A DNA stretch of 64,000 nt from Streptomyces flaveolus (GCF_014648815.1 NZ_BMRV01000023.1:36446-100445), one strand, 5' to 3'. Positions 34,236 through 42,994 are shown, counted from the first letter of the stretch. Program-made: numbers and translations. The notes: generated by a model from the sequence alone, not told the origin.

Positions 34236-35003
34236 CTACGCCCACTCCACGCCCAGTTCCCGCAGCGCGTCCAGCTGGTCCTGGGCGAGCTTGTCGCGCC
34301 TCGATTTGGTGTTCGAGACCCACACACCCAGCTTGACGACCACCGAGGCGGCCTCGCCTTCCACCGCGATCTCTTCTGCGTGGGCCCTGGGGACGCGGTG
34401 GTGGCCCTCACGGGCGATGTACTGCGCAAGGGCCTGAACGCCGCGCTGGAACGCCTGCTGCGCCTTGCTCGGGCCCTTAGCCGTAGGCGTGGCGGCCGGG
34501 GCGGGAGACGAAGCCTCAAGCGGCTTGACGCCCAGCGCGGACAGCCGCTCCCGCTGCTCGGGCAGGAGCTGCGCCCAGGTGCCCGGATTCTTCTGCCGCT
34601 GGAGCCACTTGCCCAGGTCATCGCCCTCGAACAGCACGCCGGGCTGGATCTCGGGCAGGTGGCCGTCGGCGTCGACCAGATCGGCGAGCACCCGGTAGTG
34701 CCGCTGCCAGTTGAGCGGCCAGGGGCAGTTCCAGTCCGGGTCGATCGCGGCCAGCTGCTGCGCGCGCTCCTCCGCCCGCTTCGGGTCCTTCCCGAGACCG
34801 CCCTTGCGCCGAAGGTTGGCCATGTGCTGCCCGATGGGCACCATCGCCTCGCCTTCGCCCCACACCGCGTCCTGACGCGGCGCGAGGTGCCCCATGGCCC
34901 TCCGGTAGGACCGGAGCGCGGCGAGCTTGTTCTCCCACGCCTCCTCGCCCGGCTCCCAGACCATCCCGGCCTCCGGCGCGTCCAGCAGGGTCTTGCGCTG
35001 TCG
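34236..35003 (-). pseudogene. C-terminal fragment of a telomere-type helicase
   Basis: This encodes only the helicase-associated C-terminal repeats, in frame to a natural stop. It is close to the C-terminus of the intact helicase at 59170-61845: long stretches such as NKLAALRSYRRAMGHLAPRQ and QHMANLRRKGGLGK are identical in protein and about nine-tenths identical in DNA by eye. Homology stops abruptly near 35003, after QRKTLLDAPEAG, and the ATPase domain is missing. The product, if made, could not hydrolyse ATP. The sharp edge indicates recombination or deletion rather than gradual decay. Confidence 0.75.
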
Positions 35004-35212
35004 TGGCCCAGTTTTTCTGAGTTGTTTCTGTCGATGTGAGCTGGGGTTTCTCAGTTTTTCTGGGTGATGTTCGCGATGCCTGAGGTGCTCGTCGCGTAGG
35101 GCTGGGTGGGACGGTGTCCCTCTGAACTGCGTGTACGCGGGTGCGCGCGGGTTGATCGAGCGTCGCGCAGTTCCAGTGAGCTGCTACTTGATGGGACAGG
35201 TCAGGAGACGGT

Positions 35213-35460
35213 TTAGCCGGGGTGGATGTCGATGGTGGTGAGGAGATGCTGTTGCTGGGGGTGCAGGCGTGGCCAGTTGCGGTGTTGGGTCTGGATCCAT
35301 GTGGTGATGCGTGGCGGGTAGGGCTGGCCGGTGTAGTGGCAGGTCTGGGCTTGGTGGTAGGTGCGGTGCCAGTGGTAGGGCCAGGGTGGGTTCCACCAGG
35401 GGTCGATGGTGTCGAGGGCGTGCAGGGTGGCGGGGGAGAGGCGGCGTTGGCCTCGACTTC
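35213..35460 (-). pseudogene. Second, more distant helicase-associated fragment
   Basis: The frame ending at 35213 reads TLHALDTIDPWWNPPWPYHW and later LHPQQQHLLTTIDIHPG. This mirrors ASIDPDWNCPWPLDWQRHYR and LSSKQQERLTQLGV of the helicase repeats but is clearly a different lineage. Only about one repeat remains, and it abuts the ligase fragment on its right. Confidence 0.5.
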
Positions 35461-35469
35461 GGTGGGCTT

Positions 35470-36171
35470 CAGGCCCGGGCCCGCCGTCGCGGCGCCGGTG
35501 CGAGGCAGGCGGCCCGGACCGCCCCGGCGCACCTGATCGTTTTCGACGTCCTCGACACCGCCGACGGCCCGCTGCTGGACGAGCCGTACCGGGCACGGCG
35601 GGCACGGCTGGAGTCGCTGTTCGCCGATGGGGTGCTGGCCGCGCCGTTCGTCCTGTGCCCGGCGACCACCGACCGGGCGACCGCTGAGGACTGGCTCGAC
35701 CCGGCGTGGGGCGCGGCCGGCATCGAGGGCGTCGTCGTGAAAGGCCTGGACCAGAAGTACCAGCCGGGGCGCCGCGGCTGGATCATGGTCCGTTCCCGCG
35801 CCAGCGCGGAGGCGGTCGTCGCCTCGGTGACGGGCCGGGTGGCCGCGCCGTCGACGCTGCTGCTGGGCCGCTGCGACGAGGCGGGCCGCCTGCGGTTCAT
35901 CGCCCGGACGGCACCCCTGTCGGCGGCCGCGCGGCGGGAGGTCGGCGGCCTGCTCTACCCGGGCGGGGCGGAGTATCCGTGGCAGCACCGCCGTTTCTCC
36001 GCGGGCTGGGGCACCCGCGAGTCCATCGACCACCGGCCGGTCGTGCCCGACGTGGTGGTCGAGTTCGCCGGGGACACCGCGGTGGACGAGGGCCGCTACC
36101 GGCATCCCGTCCGCTACCTGCGGGTGCGCGACGATCTGAGCCCAGAGCAGCTGCCGCCCCCAGGGGCCTAG
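35470..36171 (+). pseudogene. C-terminal two thirds of an ATP-dependent DNA ligase
   Basis: The frame begins inside a ligase nucleotidyltransferase domain (PAHLIVFDVLDTADGPLL) and runs through motif IV (IEGVVVKGLDQ) into the OB-fold (HPVRYLRVRDDLSPEQLPPPG). The N-terminal part with the catalytic lysine (KxDG) is absent. The motif V region reads GWIMVRSR where a lysine is expected. It is therefore inactive. Shorter tails of related ligases occur at 51295-51480 and 55952-56112. The left edge coincides with the end of a helicase fragment, which marks a junction. Confidence 0.7.
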
Positions 36172-36253
36172 CCCGGCGCCACGCCCGCCGTCGCAGGCTG
36201 ACTGCCCTCTGGCCAGGGTGGTTTTCCGCAGGCCAGGTTGGGACGATGCGGGG

Positions 36254-36640
36254 ATGGCGAGTGATCTGGCGGAGCCGTCAGCTTCAGAGTTGGCAGAGGT
36301 CATGCGCGCTGCGCTCATCCGTGCCCGGTGGGATCCGGACGGTGATCCGGCGGTTGCCGTTGATGTGCTGAACGCCTTGGTAGCAGGTGTGTGCGGTCCG
36401 GTCGATTCGGTGGCGGCCGGACAGATGGTCTTCGACTCGCAAGCTCTGGGGGCGGTGTACCTGTTCTGCGCTTCAGTGAACAAGGCCCTTGATCGACATC
36501 ACCCGGCACGGCCCTCTGCCCACCGGGGTCTGTCTCTTGCCGATCATCTCGCCTTCGTGCATCCCCTGCTGCCCGGACTTCACCGGCGGCAGCAGGAGGT
36601 ACTCCAACTCCTGGAGCGGGAGTTTCCGCCCCACAAGTGA
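36254..36640 (+). CDS. Hypothetical helical protein, 128 aa
   Basis: A mostly helical small protein (ASELAEVMRAALIRARWDPD, VDVLNALVAG, FVHPLLPGLHRRQQEVLQLL). I recognise no family. No clear ribosome-binding site precedes the ATG; a weak GACGAT box lies 6 bases upstream and could make the message leaderless. Codon bias is normal for the replicon, and the gene is followed by 173 bases with two GGTAAC direct repeats before the next small gene. Confidence 0.5.
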   Translation: MASDLAEPSASELAEVMRAALIRARWDPDGDPAVAVDVLNALVAGVCGPVDSVAAGQMVFDSQALGAVYLFCASVNKALDRHHPARPSAHRGLSLADHLAFVHPLLPGLHRRQQEVLQLLEREFPPHK

Positions 36641-36813
36641 TCCCGCAAGGAAGCGGAGCAGCACGTCCAGAGCCCAGGCGCGCTCACCGTGTGCAGTCGC
36701 TGGGAGCCAGCCGTCAGATCCTGGACCTGGCTGAAGAGGACAGTTCCTCCGCAGGTTCGACGTAGCGTTCACGATGGGTAACAGAAAGAGGTAACGCAGT
36801 CACGAGGAGCGAC

Positions 36814-36987
36814 ATGATGATGCAGAACGACACCGAGCACCCCCTGCGCGAGGCTGGCTACGCCGCTTACGTCGACCACCTGAAGAACTGCGCCGAATGC
36901 GGGCCCACGCGCTGCCCGGTCGGTGAGACGTTATGCACCGACTACCTCACCCGCGTCCGGACGATGACCCGAACCGCTCTCCCGTGA
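36814..36987 (+). CDS. Small cysteine-rich protein, 57 aa, with a TTA codon
   Basis: Three successive ATG codons follow GAGGAGCGAC, a strong ribosome-binding site. The product begins MMMQNDTEHPLREAGY and contains four cysteines in the pattern C-x2-C-x4-C-x6-C (NCAECGPTRCP and ETLC), likely a small zinc-binding knot. Its only leucine TTA codon makes translation dependent on the bldA tRNA in Streptomyces, so it may be made late in development. GGTAAC direct repeats at about 36776 and 36789 lie upstream. Confidence 0.55.
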   Translation: MMMQNDTEHPLREAGYAAYVDHLKNCAECGPTRCPVGETLCTDYLTRVRTMTRTALP

Positions 36988-37081
36988 CACCGGGGCGAGT
37001 ACCCGCAGCGACGCAGCGCCGGGTCGTGCTCGCCCCGCCACGCCCTGCCTGCCGCCGAAGCGGCCGCAGAAGCCGAAGCGG

Positions 37082-37115
37082 TCGTTCATCCTGCGCCCGG
37101 GCGCAGGATGAACGA
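37082..37115. repeat. Perfect 34-bp palindrome without a loop
   Basis: The 17-base arms (left arm begins TCGTTCATCC) are exact complements and meet at CCC-GGG. It lies between the small cysteine-rich gene and the Nudix gene, 49 bases before the latter's ATG. It could act as a terminator, a regulator site or a cruciform. Confidence 0.7.
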
Positions 37116-37163
37116 GGAGCAAGCGCGACCCGTGGCCGGGGCACGGCCGCGATACTGGCCGCC

Positions 37164-37706
37164 ATGACCAGGACCCCCGAGGTGCCGGCCGCCCCGTTCT
37201 CCCGGATCAAGGTCCGTACCGGGGCTCTCGTCTTCTGCGGCGACGACGTCGCCCTGATCCGCCGTGACCGGGCCGGCTCCGTCCACTACACGCCGCCCGG
37301 CGGCAACGTCGAGGACGGGGAGGACTTCCGCCAGGCCCTCGCGCGCGAGCTCGCCGAGGAACTCGACCTCGACATCGACCGGGCCGGCGGCGGCGACCTG
37401 CTGTGGGTCGTCGACCAGCGTGTCACCCGCCCGGGCCCCACCCCGCCGCCGCGCAAGCACCACCTGATCTACCGCCTCCACATCACGCCCGACGTCCGCG
37501 CGGGCCTCGCCGAGCAGGAACTGGACGAACTGCCCGACGGCAGCCACGAGATCGGCGTGATCGAGTGGATCGACTACCGCACGGCCGCCGGCCTGCCCCT
37601 CTTCCCGCCCATCGGCCCCGCCCTGGCAGCCCTGCCCCACCCCCGCGCCACCGTCGGTGACGCCGCCCTGGACGCCGTCACCGACGACAACTACACCTGG
37701 CTGTAG
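37164..37706 (+). CDS. Nudix hydrolase
   Basis: A 180-residue Nudix protein that should cleave a nucleoside diphosphate linked to another moiety. The Nudix box is visible as GGNVEDGEDFRQALARELAE followed by ELDL: the catalytic R-E-x2-E-E core is intact, while the usual second glycine is replaced by aspartate. The region after the box (PPPRKHHLIYRLHI) resembles the 8-oxo-dGTP/ADP-ribose type, but the substrate is not decidable. GATACT lies 7 bases before the ATG and there is no ribosome-binding site, so the transcript may be leaderless. Confidence 0.85.
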   Translation: MTRTPEVPAAPFSRIKVRTGALVFCGDDVALIRRDRAGSVHYTPPGGNVEDGEDFRQALARELAEELDLDIDRAGGGDLLWVVDQRVTRPGPTPPPRKHHLIYRLHITPDVRAGLAEQELDELPDGSHEIGVIEWIDYRTAAGLPLFPPIGPALAALPHPRATVGDAALDAVTDDNYTWL

Positions 37707-37784
37707 GGCTCCTGACAGGCGCCCGGCCATCCCGGTCGACCCACCGACCCCACCTTGAAAACCTCAGTAGCCGGCGATCCCCGA

Positions 37785-37799
37785 GTACGTATCGCGTAC
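37785..37799. promoter_or_regulatory. Third copy of the tap-type operator
   Basis: GTACGTATCGCGTAC is a GTACG-N5-CGTAC dyad. Its reverse complement differs at one position from the site at 26912-26926 in front of tap. The minus-strand frame through it (CMDGTDAVITVPVLV, then RDTYSGIAGY and a stop) looks like the end of a lost gene, so the match could sit in old coding sequence. Confidence 0.35.
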
Positions 37800-37908
37800 A
37801 AGAACGGGAACGGTGATCACGGCGTCGGTGCCGTCCATGCATAGGGCCCCCTCGTCCCCTGCGAACGAACCGGTGTGCTGACGGCCGCCCGGCGGATCCG
37901 TACGGACC

Positions 37909-39462
37909 TCAGGACATGCTGCCCCGGCACACCGTCCCCACGGCCGGGGTGCGGCCCGTGCGGAGGTATGTGTCGACCGCCTCCGTGACGCAGCGGTTCT
38001 GCGGGTATGTGCCGTGGCCCTCCTCCTCGGCCGTCAGGAGTACGCCGACACCGTCGCCCAGGGCGCGGGCCATGCGGCGGGCGCCGGGGTACGGGGTGGT
38101 CGGGTCGCCGGTGCCGCCGACCACCAGGACGGGGGCCGCGCCGTCGGCGTTCACCTGGGGCGTGGCGCGCTCGCCGTCGAACGGCCAGTCGTAACAGAGG
38201 TAGACGCCGGTGGACCAGGCCTCGCCGAAAACGGGTGAGGCGGCTCTGACGCGGGCCTCGTCCCTGTCGAGGCGTTCGAAGCCAGGACGCAGGCTGGAGT
38301 CAGCGCAGGTGATCGCCGTCTGGGCGACGCGGCTGTTGTCGCGCGGGGTCGCTGCACGGTCGGCGGAGCCGGTGTCGTCCGCGCCCTTGCTCAGCGGACC
38401 GCCGTCGTTGTGGTCGATCAGCGCGGTGAGCGCCTCGGCGAGTGGCGACCAGCCGTCCGTGCCGAGGTCGAGATGGTCGCTGACGGCGTACGCGAGGTCG
38501 TCGGCGGCGAGGTCGTTTCCTCCGCCGGCCGGGGCGGGCTTCTTCTCCAGGCGGTCGGCCAGGCGCGCCATGCGTCGCGCGGCCTCCTCGGGCCCATCAC
38601 CGGTCGGGCAGTGGCGGATACGGGCCGCGCAGTGCGCAACGAACCGGTCGAACGCCGCCTGGACCGCCTTGACCTGCGACACCTGCTCCTCGAGGAGGTC
38701 CTCGGTCGGATCGACGGGCGCCTCAAGGACGAGCCGTCCGACGTGCGACGGGTACAGGTGGGCGTAAACCGCGCCGAGCTCCGTCCCGTACGAGACGCCG
38801 AAGTAGTGCAGCCGCTCGTCGCCGAGGAGATAGCGCATCAGGTCAAGGTCGCGCGCGGTGTGCGAGGTGCCGATGTACGGAAGGAACGCCCCGGAATGCT
38901 CGGCACAGGCGTCGGCCCCGTCGTAGCCGGTGTCGTCCGCGGTCTTCCCGCAGCGCACCGGAATGGTCGCGCCAACGCCGCGCGGGTCGAAGGAGACCAG
39001 GTCGAAGCGGTCGAGGAGCGGCTTGTACTGATCGAGGTGTTCAGGCAGTCCGCTCACGCCGGACACGCCGGGACCGCCGAAGTTGAGGACGAGCGAGCCG
39101 ATGCGCCGGGAGTCCGGGCCGGTGGCCTTGCGGCGGATCAGAGCGACGTCGATCGTCCTGCCGTCTGGTTTCCGGTAGTCGAGGGGGGTCTTCATGACAG
39201 CGCAGTCATAGCCCGTGCGCGCGGTGGGCGGCGAGGTGCAGCGGGACCAGTTCAGGTGCTGGCCGGTGGTGAGCGCGGCGGGCAGACCAGCGGGCGGATT
39301 GCTCGCGGTGAACTCCGTACGCGGCTGCGCACTCCGACCGGGAGCATCGTGCTGGAGCCAGGCGCCGACGGCCCCGATGGCGGCGAGGACGACCAAGGCG
39401 ATGATCCGCGCACCGACCGAGAGGCCCGGTCTGCGGCTTCGTATCGGATGTGCGTCACTCAT
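37909..39462 (-). CDS. Secreted alpha/beta-hydrolase, tripeptidyl aminopeptidase (SlpD/SlpE) family
   Basis: A 517-residue protein. A signal anchor (about residues 18-36, RIIALVVLAAIGAVGAWL) puts it outside the cell or at the membrane. The catalytic serine is Ser224 in GVSYGTEL, the oxyanion region is LNFGGPGVSG, the aspartate lies in GGTGDPTTP and the histidine in EEGHGTY. The C-terminal TAP-like domain is complete. Streptomyces enzymes of this family remove tripeptides from secreted proteins, though some relatives are esterases. It stands alone with its own upstream region. Confidence 0.85.
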   Translation of the reverse strand: MSDAHPIRSRRPGLSVGARIIALVVLAAIGAVGAWLQHDAPGRSAQPRTEFTASNPPAGLPAALTTGQHLNWSRCTSPPTARTGYDCAVMKTPLDYRKPDGRTIDVALIRRKATGPDSRRIGSLVLNFGGPGVSGVSGLPEHLDQYKPLLDRFDLVSFDPRGVGATIPVRCGKTADDTGYDGADACAEHSGAFLPYIGTSHTARDLDLMRYLLGDERLHYFGVSYGTELGAVYAHLYPSHVGRLVLEAPVDPTEDLLEEQVSQVKAVQAAFDRFVAHCAARIRHCPTGDGPEEAARRMARLADRLEKKPAPAGGGNDLAADDLAYAVSDHLDLGTDGWSPLAEALTALIDHNDGGPLSKGADDTGSADRAATPRDNSRVAQTAITCADSSLRPGFERLDRDEARVRAASPVFGEAWSTGVYLCYDWPFDGERATPQVNADGAAPVLVVGGTGDPTTPYPGARRMARALGDGVGVLLTAEEEGHGTYPQNRCVTEAVDTYLRTGRTPAVGTVCRGSMS

Positions 39463-39681
39463 CGAATCCCCGCGCTCCCACCCCTGGACGCCCGACCCGT
39501 GCCCTCGTGGCCGTGTTCATGATTGTCCGATCGTCGAATGAGTGCAGAGTACAAGCCGCCTCCGACAGCAGCTCAGCTCCTGGCGTCACGGATCCCCAAC
39601 CCGGTGAACGTATGCGGTCACAGCACCAGTAGTGATTCGTTACGTCGAGTGATATCGGGTGGCTATGGGCAGTCTCCCAGG

Positions 39682-39831
39682 GTGAAGTCGGGCGAAGTGG
39701 AACGGCTCCGGGGCGAGTTGGCGGAGTTCGTTGCTGATGTGTTCGGGTCGTTGTCGCGGCGGGATCAGCGGCGGTAGGGCGAGTGTTATCTGCGGGGCCT
39801 GATGCCGGAGGGCCGGCGCAAGTCGGTTTCA
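39682..39831 (+). pseudogene. N-terminal remnant of an IS701-type transposase
   Basis: The frame reads VKSGEVERLRGELAEFVADV, then FGSLSRRDQRR, a stop codon, and YLRGLMPEGRRKSV. This is the conserved start of IS701-family transposases found in Streptomyces. The rest of the element is missing and no inverted repeats are seen. Confidence 0.6.
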
Positions 39832-39841
39832 ACCCGCTGGC

Positions 39842-40093
39842 TACTGGCAGACCCTGCTCGTGGAGGACGATCCAGAGCCGGAGTTCCGCACCCACTGTCA
39901 CCTCTTCGCTGCCCGCCGGCCCTGGCGACGTGGCTGCATCGACGAGGTGCTCCGTGACATCGCCGACGACAAGGTGGCCGGATTCCTCATCACCGACACT
40001 CAGATGCGACGCATCCACCACCCCTACGACGGCAGCGCCGACGTCTTCCTCCCACACCACACGAAAGAGACCGCACTCGCGATCGGCATGTAG
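39842..40093 (+). pseudogene. C-terminal fragment resembling a DUF3885 protein
   Basis: The frame reads YWQTLLVEDDPEPEFRTH, then FAARRPWRRGCIDEVL and FLITDTQMRRIHHPYDGSAD to a stop. This is the pattern of the C-terminal part of DUF3885-type hypotheticals. It abuts the transposase remnant directly and has no start of its own. Confidence 0.5.
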
Positions 40094-40491
40094 CGGGGAG
40101 CTGCCTGGCAGGGAGCAGGCGGGGCTCGGTATCAGGGGCTGCGGAGGTGGGACGAGTGGCTGGCGCAGGTCGAGGTAGCAGCGCAGTCGGACGCCCGCCG
40201 GCGGCGCGCTGCTGAATGTGGCCGCTGACGATCGCGCCCAGCAGCGTGGGGAGACGGGCAAGTCGTCGGCCTGGGGCCTGGCCGCTGCGGGAGTGGGCAT
40301 GGAATGCGCTGGAGGGGGTCGTGGAGGGCAAGAGCGGATCAGAAAGAGCGGCAGGTTTGCTGTCGGTTTCATCGGAGCCAAGGCCGGTCTTGCCGCCAAG
40401 GCGCTGAAGGCCTTCGTGCGATGGACCTGGATGTCAACGGAACATACTGGGCCGGTGGAGTTCTCGCCGGAGAGGTTATGCAGGAGGAAAA
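40094..40491. other. Non-coding or decayed stretch
   Basis: Several short open frames occur, one reading RWDEWLAQVEVAAQSDARRR to a stop near 40215, but none has a ribosome-binding site or a family match. Confidence 0.45.
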
Positions 40492-40695
40492 ATGTCTCCA
40501 CAGGCGACGGCGATAACTGACAACTGGCCAGCGACCATCGTCATGCTGGTCTTTGGAGGCGCCGTCATCGTCTTCTTCCTGGTCAAGGGGAAGAAGAGGT
40601 ACGGGCCGCTCGCACGAGGCCGTGCACCGGCACTTGGGTGCGAATGGTGCTGTATGGACTCCCCTCCGAACGCGGTGGTCTACTGCGCGCCATGA
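40492..40695 (+). CDS. Small single-pass membrane protein
   Basis: A strong ribosome-binding site, AGGAGGAAAA, sits right before the ATG. The 67-residue product has one hydrophobic helix (ATIVMLVFGGAVIVFFLV) followed by a positive cluster KGKKRYG, so the N-terminus should face outward. The last 25 residues look random. Its stop overlaps the start of the S41 peptidase gene by four bases, so the two may be translated together, and the peptide could anchor or regulate the peptidase. Confidence 0.5.
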   Translation: MSPQATAITDNWPATIVMLVFGGAVIVFFLVKGKKRYGPLARGRAPALGCEWCCMDSPPNAVVYCAP

Positions 40696-41588
40696 CAACT
40701 GTTACGAAGCTTCAGCCGGGCCCTGTCATCGACGAGACCATCCGTCTTCTGACCGAGCACTACGTTTTCCCCGAAACGGCCGGACAGCTCGCCGATCTGC
40801 TGCGACGGCGCCACAGCGAAGGCGCCTACGCGGTGGATGATGCCGAACAGCTGGCCCGGCTGGTCACCACGGACCTCCAGTCCGTCAACGGCGACCGGCA
40901 TCTGAGCTTGCAGTATCACGCCGACCGGGTGCCCGAGAAGCAGGGAGCGGCGGTCCTGGAGTCCATCCGCGGGGACTTCGACACCTCGCTGGGCGGTGTT
41001 CCCCGGGTGGAACTGCTCGACGGAGGGGTCGCCGTCCTGGAACTGGCACCGATGCTGTTCCCCCTGGAGTGGTCCGCCGAACCGCTGGGCGCCGCGCTGG
41101 CGTTGGTCTCCCGCGCACGGGCCCTGATCGTGGACCTCCGGGCCAACCGGGGTGGCGACCCGGACACGGTCGCCTTCGTTTGCAGCCACCTGCTGGACCA
41201 ACGCACCCACCTGAACTCCATGTACTGGCGCGACGGTGAACGCACCGAGCAGTCCTGGAGCCAGCCGCACGTCCCCGGTTCACGCTTCGGCGGGAGCAAA
41301 CCGGTGTACGTGCTGACCAGCAACCACACCTTTTCCGCTGCCGAGGAGCTGGCATACGACCTGCAGCAACTCGGCCGCGCGACGGTGGTCGGCGAGCGCA
41401 CCCGCGGCGGCGCCCACCCGCGGGACGGCTGGACGGTGCACCCGCATCTGGAAGCCTCGATCCCCGTCGGCCGGGCCATCAACCCCGTCTCCGGCACGAA
41501 CTGGGAGGGCACCGGCGTAGAACCGGACGTCTCCTGCGCTGCAGACGAAGCGCTGGAGCGCGCGCACGGTCTGACCCGGGCGATCTAG
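40692..41588 (+). CDS. S41-family (tail-specific protease-like) peptidase
   Basis: A 298-residue protein of the interphotoreceptor retinoid-binding protein/Tsp group. The N-terminal three-helix domain (VIDETIRLLTEHYVFPETAG) is followed by the peptidase core. The catalytic serine is Ser215 in LTSNHTFSAAEEL, preceded by IVDLRANRGGDPD. No PDZ domain and no signal peptide are present, so it may act in the cytoplasm or rely on the small membrane protein upstream. The ATG at 40692 overlaps that gene's stop. Confidence 0.82.
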   Translation: MTTVTKLQPGPVIDETIRLLTEHYVFPETAGQLADLLRRRHSEGAYAVDDAEQLARLVTTDLQSVNGDRHLSLQYHADRVPEKQGAAVLESIRGDFDTSLGGVPRVELLDGGVAVLELAPMLFPLEWSAEPLGAALALVSRARALIVDLRANRGGDPDTVAFVCSHLLDQRTHLNSMYWRDGERTEQSWSQPHVPGSRFGGSKPVYVLTSNHTFSAAEELAYDLQQLGRATVVGERTRGGAHPRDGWTVHPHLEASIPVGRAINPVSGTNWEGTGVEPDVSCAADEALERAHGLTRAI

Positions 41589-41770
41589 GACGCGCGCAAG
41601 CGCCTGCCCTGCCGCTGTACGGCCTTGCCGTCGCAGTAGTTGCACAGCGGCGACCGCGCACCGCGCCCGTACTTGTGGGTGGGTCGGCGGCAGACGTCGC
41701 ACGGGAAGACACCTCGTGGGCCCTGTCCCTGGACGGCCTTACAGTCCGCCAGTAGGGACTCGCGCGAGGG
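41586..41770 (-). pseudogene. Fragment with a C-x2-C zinc-ribbon motif
   Basis: The frame to the stop at 41586 reads FPCDVCRRPTHKYGRGARSP then LCNYCDGKAVQRQGRR, two C-x2-C pairs. No ATG or GTG with a ribosome-binding site is seen, and it directly follows the Tn3 transposase stop. It is probably a tail of a lost gene. Confidence 0.35.
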
Positions 41771-41800
41771 TCCGCTCCACCACCGCAGGGCCTCGGGCGG

Positions 41801-42164
41801 TCATCCCTCGCTGCCGTAGTTCTCGTCCAGCTCGGGACCGTCGGGGTCGCCTAGCGTGCGCAGGACGCTGGTGGCCGGGGCCGAGGCGGTGAAGCTGTAG
41901 CGGCCGAGCAGATTCAGGTTGCGGTCCTTGAGCGGGACAGCCGGGCGATGTCCTCCTCGCAGATTTCGTGGCCCTCGGCGCGGAGCTGGGCGATGACGGC
42001 GTCGATGTACTTCGTCGTCCACGCCGTGGAGGACCAGCCGAGCGCGCCGAAAGCTAATCCTCCATCCCGTCGCGGTACGCCTGATGGATGGTGCCGCGCT
42101 TGCTGTGGCATACGTCCCGGGCCAGCTTGTGGCGAGACTCCTGCACGGTGAGCTGCCGGTTCAC
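41801..42164 (-). pseudogene. C-terminal remnant of a Tn3-family transposase (TnpA)
   Basis: Pieces in two frames match the end of Tn3 TnpA: VNRQLTVQESRHKLARDV, RGTIHQAYRDGMED followed by a stop codon, KYIDAVIAQLRAEGHE, EDIARLS, then after a frameshift LKDRNLNLLGRYSFTASAPA. One nonsense and at least one frameshift mutation make it dead. No 38-bp terminal inverted repeat or resolvase is visible nearby. Confidence 0.75.
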
Positions 42165-42343
42165 CTACCGCCGTGATCCTGCACACGGGCCTGGAGGACA
42201 AGAACGGCATACAGGTTTCTGGGACGAGAGGCCCTGAACCGACGGCGCCTCGGTCACGCACCGCAGAGAAGCGGCTGCACAGCGTGATGCAGCAGGCTGC
42301 CTGCTGTTGTCCGGCGAACGGGTGGCCTTTGTCGATGCTTTGA

Positions 42344-42934
42344 CTACTCGTGTGCGTCGACGATGCCGGTGAGTGCGCGCAGGCCCGCGACGATCTCGGG
42401 GGCGTCGGGAGCCTGGTCGGGGTCGGTGAGCCACTGCGTCATCAGGCCGGTGAACAGGGCCATCTGTGCGGCGCCCAGGGTGCGGGCCGCGGTGTCGCCG
42501 ACCTGGTCCTCGGGTGTGCCGAGCAGCAGCGCGGCGAGACCTCGGCGGCCCAGGGCCTGGCTTCCGGCCAGGTAGCGGCGCAGGTCGTCGGAGTGTTCCG
42601 CCTGGAGCAGGGCTTCGAGCGTGGCCAGCCACAGCGTCCGGTCGTCCTGGAAGGACTGGATGATCTGCGCCCACATCGCCTCGTAGCGCGCCGCCGGGCT
42701 GCTTCCGGTGTCGCCGAAGGAGGCCAGCGTGCGGCCGATCCGCGTGCCCCACTCGTCGATCGCCTCGATCAGCGCGGCGTTCAGGAGCTCCTCCCGGGAG
42801 CCGAAGTGGTAACCGATGGCCGCCATGCTCACGCCGCCGGCCGCCGTCACGATGTCGCGCACCGTGGTCCGCGCCCAGCCCTTCTCCTCCAGGCAGCGCC
42901 TGGCCCCCGCCAGCAGATCCTCGCGATTACCCAT
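42344..42934 (-). CDS. TetR-family regulator of the erythromycin esterase gene
   Basis: A 196-residue repressor with a complete helix-turn-helix: TTVRDIVTAAGGVSMAAIGY followed by HFGSREELL. The C-terminal domain contains ATLEALLQAEHS and LMTQWLTDPD, as in ligand-sensing TetR proteins. It is divergent from the erythromycin esterase gene across 134 bases that hold an inverted repeat overlapping that gene's -35 box. The likely role is drug-responsive repression of the esterase. TAACGT lies 7 bases before the ATG, so its own message may be leaderless. Confidence 0.85.
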   Translation of the reverse strand: MGNREDLLAGARRCLEEKGWARTTVRDIVTAAGGVSMAAIGYHFGSREELLNAALIEAIDEWGTRIGRTLASFGDTGSSPAARYEAMWAQIIQSFQDDRTLWLATLEALLQAEHSDDLRRYLAGSQALGRRGLAALLLGTPEDQVGDTAARTLGAAQMALFTGLMTQWLTDPDQAPDAPEIVAGLRALTGIVDAHE

Positions 42935-42994
42935 GCCAGGAACGTTACCCGTCCCGTTGTGCGAACGCCTTACGCGGCCGCCTTGCGCGTGCGT

